In this document: positions 12,101-23,340 of the stretch, one piece after another
How positions within the stretch are numbered: the stretch's first letter is position 1
How the letters are laid out: every line of letters starts with the position of its first letter
Assembly: GCF_000715075.1 (NCBI RefSeq)
Contig: NC_134095.1
Coordinates: 66,407,990-66,471,989, forward strand
Reading direction: 5' to 3'
From: Nicotiana tabacum
Lineage: Eukaryota; Streptophyta; Magnoliopsida; Solanales; Solanaceae
Length of the DNA stretch: 64,000 nt
The notes under the pieces: generated by a model
What the model was told of the DNA's origin: nothing
The model's database searches: none
Seen by the model: the letters and a program-made list of their open reading frames with translations, nothing else
Made by a program: the position numbers and the translations under genes

Positions 12101-14417
12101 GGACGAATGCAGCAGCAGCTCAGTTTGGGTGGAGCTGGAGCTTGCAGCGGGCGGCAATGGCGGACATAGACGGGCGGGTTGTTGACGGAGGCAGTGTGTG
12201 GTGTAGGGTCATTTGGGCAGCTGACGGAGGTGGTGTTTTGACGATGGTGATAGAGTTGGGCTGGTTTCAGTTGACGACGGGAGAAAGGAGGTGGTTGTTT
12301 TGGTCGTTTTGCTGGGTTTTTCTTCTTCTTCTTTAGGAAGAAGAAGATGAATAGTGCATGTTTTTTCCAAATTTTCCACCGTCCCCCCTCCAAATCCTTT
12401 CAAAGTCCTCCTTTTGTTCAGCAAAATGTCCGTGTGTGCCAAGAAAAATGAGCCCCACGCGTGGTGGGGTTCAAGGCATATGTCCCCCACGCGTGGTGGG
12501 GTTCCCCACGTGTCGTGGACTCGGTTTATTATGGGCTAGGTCCGAAAATTAGGCCTAAAACCGGGTAGTTTGAACCCGAATATTATTCTTTTGCCCGGAC
12601 CCGAGAAATAGGAACACGACGTTGCTTAACTAGTCCTATATAAGCAAAATAGCTACTAAAATAAGACTAATTATTTAAAACAAAACTATATTATTATTTT
12701 CTTAATATTTTTTCAAGATTTAAAATAGCTACAAAATATTAATAAAACTATTTTTTTGTAATTTTCGTTTTTTATATAAAGATAAAATATAAAGTAATAT
12801 TTTTGCATTTTTTCCAAATTAAAATGACTACAAAACCTTAATAGAATTATATTTTTTTTGTAATTTTCGAAATTATATAAAGTACAAAAATAAAGTGCAA
12901 TTTTTTGATTTTTTCAAGTTTATGAGGGATACATAAACTAAAATTTATATATATATTTTTTGTAATTTTTTTCTTTTGCGAGAAAAATAAAGTAAAAATA
13001 GTCAAAATAGCTATATTAGTCCTAAATTAAATATTTAAGCTAAGAATGTAAAAATTTCCGGGGAGGGTCAAAAATCACGTGCTTACAAACATCCTCTTCA
13101 AGGGTCCCCGACTCACGAAGCTGACCGGAGCCATCTGTATCAGACTCAGCAGCCTCCGGTCGAGGCGCCTGCGAGGCTCTCACACTCGACCTCATTTTTC
13201 GCTTTAGCGGGCATTTATCGTCATCCTCTCCTCAGTGTTAGGATTCGCCTCTGAGGTTGAAGCAGCAGTCCTAGCAGCACCTCAATGCTCGAGTGACCTA
13301 GTTTTCTTTGTTGCAGGACGGACAACAGCTGCCCTGCTTTTTCTTTTCTTACTCGTGTCGGGATCCAAATCCCCTACTTCGCTACCAGGGGGCTGCCTCA
13401 TTTGCATATTCTCGCCAAGACCTGCACCAGCACGGTAATCGCAAGAGGCTTTCACTAAGGGCTAAAAAAGATACACGAAGTACAAGGCGTATGTGGTAAA
13501 GGAACCTCACCATGATTCTTAGCCATCCAACGCTTCTTGGCCAGGCCGGTCCAAGACCGAACACGATATGAGAACTTCTCGTCCAACCGCCTGATCCATC
13601 CCGACAAATCTGGAACTGCCTTCTGGTACCAAGCAGCGACTGCAGGAAGCACAAAGAGATCATTATTTCGAAAGGAAGAATAGTTGAAAAGCGACTAAGG
13701 GAAAAATTGCTTACGTCGGGTATTCCACCTCCCCGAAAAGGGCATCCTCTGGGCCGGGATAATGTCTGAGGTCTTCACCCGGATAAACTTGCTCATCCAT
13801 CCTCGATCCTTTCCCTCGTCGACGCTTGAGAAAAAAGATTTTTTGGACCGATGGCGGAGCCTGATTAAACCTCGATAAAATCGAGGGATGTACATCCTGA
13901 TTAGATGATTGAGGGTAAAGATCTCACCCGCAACCGCTTCGGTAAAATGGCGAAGCATCAACACTATCCTCCAAAAATAAGGGTAGATCTAACCAAGCGT
14001 CACCTGGTATCGGTCGCAGAAGTCGAGGATAACCGGGTCTATCTCCAAGGGAGAGGACTCGGTAGAATTATCGGGACCTAGGGTGAATGGGTAAGTGTAC
14101 AGTGAAGGAAGCCAACCTTATGGTCCGTTATATTATCGTTGGGACCTGGGAATCTCCACCTCCACTGCCTCGCTCCATCGGCAATCCGTCCTCACCTTGC
14201 TAATATCGGTCATAACGCTAACGTATCGGGACACATGCTCGTGCTGGCCCAGTATAGATGAAGTGGCATCGATGCTAAAATCCCTTAACATATCGAGATC
14301 AGGTGGGGTACACTGTTCCAAAGAGGGAATCGCTCTGGTTTCCTCCTTAGGCGATCAGGATGATGATACATCGTCGTTCCGCCAGGGAACCGTCCTAGAA
14401 GTCCTAGCCGTGTCAAT
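9154..14417 (-). pseudogene. T1 antisense gene, copy 2 (split by a solo LTR)
   Basis: This is a second, diverged copy of the same antisense gene. Exon 1 runs from about 14417, where the ATG appears disrupted by one inserted base, to 13725. It carries VILDFCDRYQVTLG and FYRGLIRLRHRSKK, both aligning with copy 1. A GTAAGC donor (13724-13719) and a CAG acceptor bound an 85-nt intron. Exon 2 (13639-13511, 129 nt) reads AWYQKAVPDLSGWIRRLDEK and ends at a GTGAGG donor. After the acidic linker (about 13200-13093) the gene is interrupted by the LTR at 10245-13087. It resumes with IFDGVSDSVDLDIP (about 9980) and a helical, charged C-terminus ending at 9154 (EGEDNTDEE). Exon 1 has several stops, so the copy is dead. 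The role is unknown. Confidence 0.72.
10245..13087 (+). mobile_element. Solo LTR, 2,843 bp, inserted in T1
   Basis: The segment begins TGTCATACCTCC and ends GTGCTTACA, with the 5-bp target duplication AACAT on each side (10240-10244 and 13088-13092). It has TG...CA ends and no gag, pol or primer site inside, so it fits a solo LTR left by LTR-LTR recombination. The orientation is my recollection of solanaceous LTRs with this start. Within it, 10560-11230 contains a diverged internal duplication around CGCGCCTAAAG and GGCCGTGA, and 12430-12520 has two CCCCACGCGTGGTGGGGTT palindromic units. The short frames at 11500-12550 have low-complexity composition and I do not regard them as genes. Confidence 0.85.
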
Positions 14418-14522
14418 GGTAAGAATTATTCTATAAAAAGATGAAAGAGTGTCAAAGACAAAATATTCTGACTCGTGAGCTTAGAAATAGGGTGAAAATG
14501 GGAAGTGTCAAGCAACCGATGC

Positions 14523-14529
14523 ATTTATA
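14523..14529 (-). promoter_or_regulatory. Putative TATA box of antisense gene copy 2
   Basis: TATAAAT on the minus strand, about 105-110 bp upstream of the expected start near 14417 and oriented toward it. Confidence 0.5.
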
Positions 14530-14713
14530 GGAACCGCTTGGGGAGCGTAAAAGGACAAGCCAGTGACAGTTCGTGGGTTTCTCGATTATCGCATTTGACG
14601 GCGGCCTTGCACAGTTCTTTGAAATATGACATTTAATGCTCTTAAACTGTTAACGTCACGGCAATGATGACCTAGAGACAACGGTTCAAAATCGTTTCTT
14701 ATTACTTCGTTCT

Positions 14714-14732
14714 AGGAAACGCGAAGACTATC
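14714..14732 (+). other. Candidate polypurine tract of T1
   Basis: AGGAAACGCGAAGAC lies directly before the 3' LTR. It is purine-rich but interrupted, so the assignment rests mainly on position. Confidence 0.35.
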
Positions 14733-15452
14733 TGTATACGATGAAATCGGAAGGACCGATTCCTCGTCACTAAGGTGCGTTCGGGGAGTCATATTGGTAT
14801 TTAGAGGCTGGAGGGTTACAGTCAAGCTCCATCCCTCGGGGTTCACTCATGACCCAACAAAGATTCCGAGGGTGGGGAACTCCCGAGGCAAGCAACTAGT
14901 ATTAGCAGAGTCTAGTATCGTGTCTAGCCTTCCCATCCCCGTGTCTTTATATATAATGCATTCTGTACTATATTGCATCCCCCCTCCTATATAAAGGGAA
15001 TCCACACCACTTTGTAAGGGGCTGTTGTTGCTCCAACTATTTCTACACAAGATCAATATTATCCCTCTCTCTTTCTTCTCTCTAACTTACTCTCTCTTAC
15101 TCACTCGAGGACACTCTTAACATTTATTGCTTTCATATTAGTTCTTAATTTATTGCTCAATATTGGCCATTAAGAGCCCTGTTCAATTATTTTCTAACTG
15201 TTATCCCTTTCCCGGTTACCCCTGATAGCTCGAGCTCGAGCCAGATCTTGACCCTGAGGTCCCTCATTGACCAGTCCGAAGCCCGGGCAGCAAGCCCCTC
15301 GGTTTGATTACTATCTCGTTTTAGCTTGTATCTCATCGTTGAACTTCATACTCCTAGCATCAAACGCTCTAACAACTAGCAGAAAAATAGATCACGTATT
15401 TTTAGAGTCCCATTTGCAAATTTAATTGTTGTTACCATTTTCACAGTAAACA
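14733..15452 (+). repeat. T1 3' LTR
   Basis: This 720-bp LTR begins TGTATACGATG and ends CAGTAAACA, followed by the target duplication AATTA. It shares the TATA box (14988-14995) and the flanking GGGAATCCACA with the 5' LTR. A short extra stretch near 14838-14850 accounts for part of the length difference. Confidence 0.9.
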
Positions 15453-15640
15453 AATTACCAGTTCAAAACTGGTTAGCCCGTGCTATTTTTACTAATATTT
15501 TGCATACATCATTCACATATCTAGACATCATGGAAAATAAAAATTTACGAGAAAATTAAAGCTTCATTACCTACTAGCTAAAGTATTGCAATACAACAAC
15601 CTTAATTTTTAAAAACGTACAAAACCTTGAACTAAGAAAT
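15453..15640. repeat. Repeat unit A, right part
   Basis: This is the continuation of unit A after the T1 insertion: the end of the 400-bp repeat, then a tail ending ACCTTGAACTAA. The same tail closes unit B at 17473-17651. Confidence 0.75.
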
Positions 15641-17651
15641 TGAGGAATCCAACTGTTTAATAATGAAAAGAGAATCAATTAGCATGTATCACTCCTACTT
15701 TAACTCAACAAAATCAATTCTACATAAATTTCGCTGCTACGCTACTATATTCGCCTGTATTCCCGGTACTGTACTCATGATGAATACAGTAATAGGGGAG
15801 TCCAGCTATGCGACTGTATTCCCGCTACTATATTCATAAATACAATAGCTGAATTCGACTAAAAATAGGTGAGTCCAGCTGTTTAATAATGGAAAGAGGA
15901 TCTATCACTACTAATTTAACTCAACAAAATCAATTTTACATAATTTTCGCTGCTAATGTGATGTATTCGTGTATTCCTGTGACTGTATTTATAAATAAAG
16001 TAAGGTAATAAAGAACTAGGGTGTATACCGTTTTATTCAATTCGGATGTATACATTGTACTCAATTCACATATATTCATATTCAATTCACCGTATTCAAT
16101 TCGACTATATTCAAACAACAAAAAATCACAAAACATAGTGATATTCGGCTGTATTCAAAAAGTACAGACCTTTGGAATATATAAACACATGCAAAACATA
16201 ATGTATTTATACAAAAATACAATATATTTAAGTGTATTTGTACAGAATACAATATATTTGTATCATTGTATGTGACTAAAATAGCAAAGAAGAGAAGAAA
16301 TTTCACCGGAGATGGCTTTTTCAGGCCAAACAAAAACTGTATATATTGTATTAAAATTAAAGATGGAGACGAACAAAAATATGACCCTCAAATCTTCTCT
16401 GGTATAGCCAGGGTCATATCTGTTGGCCTAAGAGGATGAACCAACAGTGGATGATGACTCCAACGATTCTGATGTTGACGATCAAAATTGAGTGCTTTAA
16501 TAGGTATACCTCATGTAACTCTCTTCAGAGTTGTTGAATCAGCCATTGAAGACGAAATTTGAAGTTTCTTCCTCAATCCTAACAATGACAAAAAAATTTT
16601 AAAAAAAAAAGAGTGAAGAGAAAAAGAAGAATGGCAAAGTAATTTAGTGTGAACCAGCCAAAAGCTTTACCAATTACCACGAACTTTTGGAGCAAAAATG
16701 TTGAGGATCAATTCTGAGAAATTTGTTCCTACAATCTTGCTGTGAGAGAGAGATCGTAGAGAGAGAAAGAAGAAAAATCTTCGTGTGATTTGAGAGAGAA
16801 CGTGTGTTAACTGAAAGAAAGAGAGATAAAAAATATAAATAGTGCATTTCACACATATATGGTAGTGTATACAATAAATACCTAATTTTGTTATAAAATA
16901 TAAAAGGAAGCTATAGATAATAATATTTTAAAATAATTTTAGTTTATAATAATAGGATGTAATAGTTTGCTATAAGAGGTAAAATTTCCTAAAAAATATG
17001 ATATCTGGGCATAATACACTCATAAAGGATGCTAGCTAATTAGGCACATTAGATAGCCTTCCCCTAAAGCCTTAATGTGTCCGCCAAGAAAAACTATCGT
17101 AAGTGTAGCGTTTGCTCATAATATTTTGGTGAGATGCAAAAATAGTCAGATTTACAAGTGGTAATTTAAAAATAGTCACAGTTTCAAAAGTAATTGAAAT
17201 TTAGCCACTTTTCATGTAAAGATAAATTTGAACGAAAATAATGTTCAAAATCTGGAAAATATTCCAGCAAAATATACTGGAAGTTCATACACAGGTGCTC
17301 CAATTTTCAGTATATTATGCTGGAACTTTCCATGTGTTTGAGTTCCAGCATAATATGTTGGAAGTTCATACACATATGCACCAATCTCCAGTATATTATG
17401 CTTGAACTTTCCGTATTGCAACAATATGATGGCTATTTTTCAATGATTTTACAAATGCTGACTATTTTTCAATTACCAGTCCAAAAACTGGCTAGCTCGT
17501 GCTATTTTCACTAATATTTTACATACACCATTCACATATCTAGACATCATGGAAAATAAAAATTTACAAGAAAAGTAAAACTTCATTACCTACTAGCTAA
17601 AGTATTGCAATATAGCAACCTTAATTTTTAAAAACGTACAAAACCTTGAAC
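15641..17651. repeat. Tandem repeat unit B (about 2.0 kb)
   Basis: Unit B starts at a point matching about 198 in unit A and follows the same order to its end. The junction with the end of unit A reads GAACTAAGAAAT; CTAA is shared by both parent sequences (CCTAAGAAAT in A, GAACTAATAATG at the end of B), suggesting duplication through a 4-bp microhomology. The 16290-16560 portion is homologous to the degenerate ORF of unit A but has stops. No gene is supported. Confidence 0.75.
17130..17520 (+). repeat. 400-bp interspersed repeat, copy 2
   Basis: This is an uninterrupted copy of the repeat whose first copy is split by T1. It shows the intact sequence TTTTCAATTACCAGTC across the T1 insertion point, which confirms the AATTA target duplication. 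Confidence 0.65.
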
Positions 17652-19215
17652 TAATAATGAAATTGCAGAAGGCAAAGTTTTGACTTATATAGTTTATCCT
17701 TTAAAATCAATTTTGTTACAAAAAGAAAATCAAATTAAAGAATATAATATAATATTTCAAACCACAAGGTTGACCAATGTTATAATGATAACCTACGGAG
17801 CGTTCTCTAAAATTATTCCTTATTTATGTTGCCGAATTTACAACATAGACTACATGATTCGTTAACGTAACAAATTACTAAGGTCCTTAGTCTAAGGAGG
17901 TGCACATCAGGGAAAACCTTAGCAACAATTAGTCAATTAAAAAAGAAAGACTAATAAAAGCTAAAACATTCCCAACACCTAAAAACTGAGTAATTCTTTG
18001 AACACTGCATTTACACGACTTTAAAAGCTAGATATACGTATATTTACTAGTTCCTACTCCATTCTATATTGTATTTCATGATTCGTCCAACATTAAAAGA
18101 TAAACTCTTTATTTAGTTATCAGGATAAACTCAAATAGAATCCATTAACTTGCACACCAAAAGAAAATGCAATTATTTCAAAGAATTAAAAAGCTTATGC
18201 CAATACTAATTAAAAAGTATTTAAGGGTACTCATATGAATTAAGTCACCTTTTAGAGCTATATTTAGTCATTTGGTCGGTGACGGTGTAACCGTGTAAAT
18301 GGATATGGTTGAAGAGCCACCAAACCCTAAACTAACACATCCAGATAGGGTAGTTTAATTTTGCTTAGAAAGTTTTCTTTCATAAAAAGCACTTTGTCGA
18401 TCTTGCCATGATAACAGCCATAAACTAAGGTGTTAGATTTACAACTTTATTAGACCTTTCCAACTATTCTACCTCTACCATAAAGGAGTCTCCAGATTAT
18501 TCATCAAATGACTACGTAGATGCGTATTCAGGATTCATGGGTTCAATTTTAGCTTTACGCTAATCCATTATATTTTTAAAGCCATCGGTTTACGTCTATT
18601 ATTCATGGGATTTTGCACATTAATTTATGGGCTTCTTATATTTTTAGCCGTGTCATAATTATTTATATTCGATAGTCGAAAAAGTGTATATATATATATA
18701 TATATATATATACGAAAAATATATATTTTTTGACTATTACTTTAAGAGCGGCTATACAGTGTCATTATGCTCCCCATTGAAGTTATGAGTTCAGTTAAAT
18801 CTGTCCAAATAATTCTACATCCGTTCTTGTGACTACATATATAAGGGGGCAAATAAGTTTATAAGTTATATGCATTGATAATATAATAAATTTTACAATG
18901 TCGAAACTTCTTTACATGTTATAATAAGTGATTCATTTATTTTTAAGATTATATATCCCACTTTTTATAAAGAGTTATCTGTATATATCTTTTGATTGAC
19001 TTGATCATGGGAAAATTTCTTTCACACTGTCATCAGATGTAGATAAGAGAGAAAGGTTATATTCTCTGGTAACTGTTAAAAACTTTGATTCATGTGATAA
19101 CACCTAATTACAGAATTTAGGGATGGCCGACATAACAGGATAGGGATTGGAAACACGCGTAAAATAATATCAAAATAATTAAAAACAAAAATTTTAAACG
19201 GATGACACATATTAT
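17652..19215. other. AT-rich intergenic DNA
   Basis: No long frame, tRNA or recognisable transposon end is visible. It contains one TA microsatellite (listed separately). Confidence 0.6.
18685..18712. repeat. TA microsatellite
   Basis: An almost uninterrupted run of alternating T and A, about 28 bp. Confidence 0.9.
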
Positions 19216-20022
19216 GAGATAGTGGTGTAGATGGATCGGGTTAGTTTGATTTTTATCAAAATCAAACCAAACCAACTATATCGATTTGAATTGGTTCGGT
19301 TTGGTAGGGTTTTTTGGGTTTTCGGATTTTTTTGTTACATGAATATTATTTCAATCTTACTTTGTTAAAATTATATATAAAGCTTTGATAAGTAAATATA
19401 TGTTTAGTAAATATTGAAAAAATTGACAAACATATGATCTATTAAAATATTCTAATGAGATATTTTTTTTAGTAACACATGATAGTTATTTTCTTAGTCG
19501 TCTAATAATAATTTTTCGTGAGGCCACAGGTGGGCCATATTTTTAGAGAAGGAAATGCTGTTGCAGACAAGCTGGCCTGCTATGGAAAAGGCAGTGAACC
19601 AGAAATGGGAAGAAATATTATGATCTTTGTATTCCCTCTCCCTTTTATCTTAGATGTACTAAAAGAAGACATATTTGGAACGGGGACTAAACGCTCAGTT
19701 CCTGCCGTGTAATAAGTCTGTTTGTTTTCAATAAAAGTTCCTTTCCTTGGTAAAAAGTAAAAATAATAATAATAATTTTTCGTTAATGTACGCTTTCAAG
19801 GTTAAAACATGAGAGGATCCTAAATATTTCTATATTTTTTAAAGAAAATTCAATATAAAGTCTTAAAAATATAAATAATATTTGTATATTTATATGTCAG
19901 TTTGGTTCGGATTTTTTACTCAATATCAAACCAAGTTAAACCAAACCTAATCGGGTTGTTTAATCGGTTTGGTTTGATTTTTCGGTTTGGTGCGATTTTC
20001 CGGTTCGGTTTGAACACTCCTA
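19216..20022. mobile_element. Foldback/MITE-like element with CGGTTTGGT motifs
   Basis: The left end (about 19220-19320) has AATCAAACCAAACCAAC followed by TTGGTTCGGTTTGG. The right end (about 19900-20010) has the inverted arrangement, with AAGTTAAACCAAACC and repeated CGGTTTGGT. The ends therefore form imperfect inverted repeats rich in a short motif. The interior is AT-rich and non-coding, and a LINE tail has inserted at 19520. No transposase is present. The superfamily and exact ends are uncertain. Confidence 0.5.
19520..19767 (+). mobile_element. 5'-truncated LINE, C-terminal RNase H end
   Basis: This 248-bp insertion is flanked by a perfect 16-bp target duplication, AATAATAATTTTTCGT (19504-19519 and 19768-19783). 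Its first frame reads VGHIFREGNAVADKLACYGK, the C-terminal RNase H signature (HxxREGNxxADxLA) of plant L1-type LINEs, and stops at 19710-19712. It ends in an A-rich tail (TAAAAAGTAAAAATAAT). Extreme 5' truncation with a long target duplication is the normal outcome of target-primed reverse transcription. Confidence 0.85.
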
Positions 20023-21685
20023 CCAAGACACTCCGAGAAATTTAAAAAGGATAAGGATTTCACCAAGCTATAAAACGCGTTACTTTAATTCTAACACTTT
20101 ATATACACAAAATATTGTAATACCATAAAAAATTTAATACCTTATGCCATAATGATAAAGTATTACACTCCTAGAAAACTTTAAATTGAAAAAATAGAGA
20201 ACAAAAAGTAATTTGTGACCCTCTTAAACATTGTTTGGTGAAAGAATGATGAAAAAATAAATTAAAATACTAATTAACTATTCAGGCAGTTTTGAACTGC
20301 CACTGTTAGTCAGATCACTTTTAATCATTCTAATGAAAAGATTAAGAATTTATAAGCCTTAAATTACTCAATTAGGAAATTTTCTTATATATTATCACAT
20401 GACTTTTTTATAAATATATACATAGAAAAATTAAAAATATATGGACCACGTACGTTAGTTAGATTTTATGACAAAAATAATTAGCTAAAGATGTCGTCAC
20501 ACCATTTTGTTCATGTTTGACTAATATGCCCGTATGAAACAAACATGTAACTTTACTTGACTCTCTTTATGAAGTCAAGTATATGACGCCAATTCAGCAT
20601 GGATTTTTTCTTCTTTCTTTTTTTGTCATGTTTTTTCCTAATAGTAATCAACTTTTTTCTCATTGGATTGACACGAAAGTAAGAGACTTTACATACACTG
20701 ATGTCACTTTACCAAATTACAAGAATTGTAGAGAACTTTCAACTTCGTTTAAGTTTATTCAAGATGACTTTAATTAGTCTTTAACTCAAATTAACGTGTT
20801 CACGATTTGATTTTAAAATGGTTTAATGTTTAGCTAAAAGAGTGTTAAATGGAGGTCGTTGAGGGCTAACTGGCAACATGCTGACACTTTTAAAAATTTA
20901 TTGTTGTGTAGTATTTCAAGAAAAAAATGAAAAGCAAATGAAATTATTATTAAATGATGTTATTTCTTTTTTGGGGTCAGAGCGACAAGAAAAATAGCAG
21001 ATGACAAAGAAACCCATTTTGCCACATCACTCGTCTATCCATTAGTATTATTTAGTATGAGAATGTCAAACCTAATTTGAAACAAACGTCAATATAAACC
21101 TTTTTTCTCGTCAAAGTGGCTTCAGAAGATTTCAGCCAATAAACAAACAAGAAAAGGGCACCAACAACATACTTTTAAAAAAAAAAATACTACTATTTTA
21201 TAATAAATTTTTAAAAAGGACCAGAATTTATTTTTTAAAACAAAAAAAAAAAAAAAGACCACAGTGGGTAGTTGAAGGCTGCCCACAGTTTTTTTTTCTT
21301 TTTTCTTTTGATGAATACTAATATTTGTGAATGTGGGCATTAAAAATGCCTTCCAGAATTCACAGAGGATTCAGAGCTGCCCGTGCGAGTCTTTAATTCT
21401 TTATGATAGGAGTACAATTTAGTGCGACTATAATTTTGCTCCCAAAAAAAGAAAAAATAAAAAATAAAAAAGAGAAGGTCAAATGGCGATCGCTTTAGAT
21501 TACCGATGCAAAACGTTACTACTACTACTACTTTTTTCTGGACCAACATTAGCATTTGCTGCTCGCAGCATTCAACTGCAGTCAAAACTAAGTCAGTTAA
21601 CAGCTGAATCTGCAGATGTTATATTACATATATAGTTCAACAATTAATTTGCAACCTCAGTTTCTAAATACGTTAAAACAAATAC
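20023..21685. other. AT-rich intergenic DNA
   Basis: No supported gene. The 60-70-codon frames here, such as the one near 20583, have low-complexity composition and no family features. Poly-A/T tracts occur at about 21175-21255 and 21290-21310. Confidence 0.55.
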
Positions 21686-21686
21686 T

Positions 21687-21956
21687 CTACTATCTTCGGT
21701 CTACAATAAGTGATCAATTTGCTTTTGGCACTCCCATTAAAAAATACTAAATTTTATAAAGAAATACCTAGTATGACTAAACTACCCTTAATTAAATATT
21801 TAATGTGAGGAGTAAGAAAACATTTTAGGGATATATATGTACATACGAGTAATTTTGTAAAAACAAATTGAATTCTTTCTTGATTATATAAATGGACACG
21901 TATTTTGGACCAAAATAAAAAGATAAATTGGTCACTTATTGTGGACCGGAGGAAAT
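21687..21956. mobile_element. Stowaway-like (Tc1/mariner) MITE
   Basis: The left end contains CGGTCTACAATAAGTGATCA. The right end contains the inverted match TGGTCACTTATTGTGGACCG followed by GAGG. Terminal inverted repeats of about 30 bp of the CTCCGTCC...AATAAGTG type, with TA at the edges and a 270-bp non-coding body, fit a Stowaway MITE. A related one is at 38586-38850. Confidence 0.7.
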
Positions 21957-22074
21957 ATATAAGCTTTGGAATCTTCTTCCATAAACTATTATAAAATGAA
22001 TTGGGATTTATTAGCTAGTCTTAAATTGAATAGTATCAACATTTTCACTAATAGGTAGTTCTTCCTCTTTCTAA

Positions 22075-22894
22075 GGGCATCTCCAACCTTTACCCCATTT
22101 TTGGTTCTCAAAATGGGGATTTCCCCCCATTTTGGGGACAACTTACTCCAATCATTCCCCCATTTTTTCCCCAAACTTTTTTATATTCTTCTCTCTCTTC
22201 TATATTATATTATTATCTTTCATTTCATTTTTTAATTTCCATTAAACAAATTCCATCTTTTATTTTTATTAATTTGTAATTTTCATAATTTAAATAATTC
22301 CATAAAATTTTAAATAATATAATTTATAAGCAATTATTATAGATTAACTAAAAATTCAAATAAAAGTGAAATCATTGTGATACAAGATTAATTAAATACA
22401 TATTACATAACGATAAAATCCATTCAAAATACTAGATAAATATTCAACTTCAATCTCTAGTATTCTCCTATAAATGATCTATTAATGCATTACGAAGTGC
22501 AAAATGAGCATCTTTGTCCTTAATTCTTCTATGTCGAAATAAAAATTCTTGAAATCGTTGATTTTCATCTACTGCCATTTCTACATAAAAATAATAAATG
22601 CACGAAAATTAATTTATTAAAATTATACACCAAAGTTAAGATATAATATTAATATTATAAATACATTACATAAACATAATTAGGTATATATTATGAGATA
22701 AATTAAAAGATTAAATAATAAAATAATAATAATAAAGTGATGAATAGTAATGGGGGAGATGAATAGTGTACCCCCATATTTGAGGGAACACTATTCATCC
22801 CCCATTTTGGGGACAAAAATGGGGGAGGGTTGGAGCTAAATTCCCCCAAATATTTCCCCCATTATGGGGGATGGGGGAAAGGTTGGAGATGGCC
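22075..22894. mobile_element. PIF/Harbinger deletion derivative
   Basis: The element has terminal inverted repeats GGGCATCTCCAACCTTT at the left and the inverted GGTTGGAGATGGCC at the right, flanked by the 3-bp duplication TAA (22072-22074 and 22895-22897) typical of PIF/Harbinger. The subterminal regions are rich in CCCCATTTT and its complement. The body keeps the end of a transposase-like ORF (22468-22578, minus). The element at 35597-36165 shares its right half. Confidence 0.85.
22468..22578 (-). pseudogene. C-terminal remnant of a PIF/Harbinger transposase-type ORF
   Basis: The minus-strand frame runs from ATG at 22578 to TAG at 22470-22468, 36 codons: it includes QRFQEFLFRHRRIKDKDAHF followed by ALRNALIDHL. 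I recall the pattern H-x-x-L-x-x-x-L-I-x-H-L near the end of plant Harbinger DDE transposases. The catalytic DDE domain is absent, so this is a relic showing that the MITE arose by internal deletion. Known from the family: the full protein cuts and pastes the element at TAA/TTA sites. The call rests on a short match. Confidence 0.55.
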
Positions 22895-22980
22895 TAAGGT
22901 GTCAGAAGCTACAATGATAAAGAATTTCGTGGCCAATCTCAATGACAAGCCAAACAAAAGTTCTTAATTAGGTCAAATTC

Positions 22981-23235
22981 TTACAGATTTAAGAGACTTA
23001 AAATTCCTCTCCTCAGGCGTGCAGCCGTTATGCTTAGAGGTGGTATGAGATCTTTTAATCCATCAAAGATAGAATAACCATGTTTAGATTTCCCCCGAAG
23101 TAAAAAACATATTCCTTCAGATAATTTCTTCTCATCTGCTTGAGTTTTTGGAGTAGATTTATATTCGGTACCTGTGTAATTAGAAGGTAGCAGGTTAGCA
23201 AGTACGCAGGAAATATATAATCGAGATACACACAA
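22981..23235 (-). pseudogene. Exon-like fragment of an unidentified gene
   Basis: The minus-strand frame ends TAG-proximal to 22981 and includes TEYKSTPKTQADEKKLSEGI, then LLRGKSKHGYSIFDGLKDLI and PPLSITAARLRRGILSLLNL. Just upstream in minus orientation is TTCTAATTACACAG before GTACCGAA, a good splice acceptor, so an exon starting near 23172 is plausible. The composition is that of an ordinary cytosolic protein, unlike the low-complexity frames around it. I do not recognise the family. It could be a gene relic or a transposon-captured exon. Confidence 0.4.
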
Positions 23236-23340
23236 GTTGACTTAGATATCACATCATAGAAAAAGGAAAAAAGTCTAAATTTACCTTTGAACTAGGTGAA
23301 TGATCTAGATTTTTCCTTTGTTAATAGTTGGGATCGATTC

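Larger units (their letters stand above)
2042..15452 (+). mobile_element. T1: pol-less Tat-like LTR retrotransposon with two antisense genes
   Basis: The element is bounded by two similar LTRs starting TGTATAC and ending in GTAAAC(A/T), and is flanked by the 5-bp target duplication AATTA (2037-2041 and 15453-15457). The intact empty site is still visible in unit B at about 17473. The order is 5' LTR, primer site, degenerate gag, tandem repeats, two antisense multi-exon pseudogenes and 3' LTR. A 2,843-bp solo LTR is nested at 10245-13087. I see no protease, reverse transcriptase, RNase H or integrase. The gag type and the antisense extra gene suggest the Tat lineage of Ty3/gypsy, which is inference from recalled family features. 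Confidence 0.88.

Noticed and set aside
11501..12552. Several 60-120-codon frames in the solo LTR
   Set aside because: Overlapping frames on both strands in GC-rich low-complexity DNA, with no domain or start-site support.
20583..20777. 64-codon plus-strand frame
   Set aside because: AT-rich low-complexity sequence, no similarity I recognise and no regulatory context.
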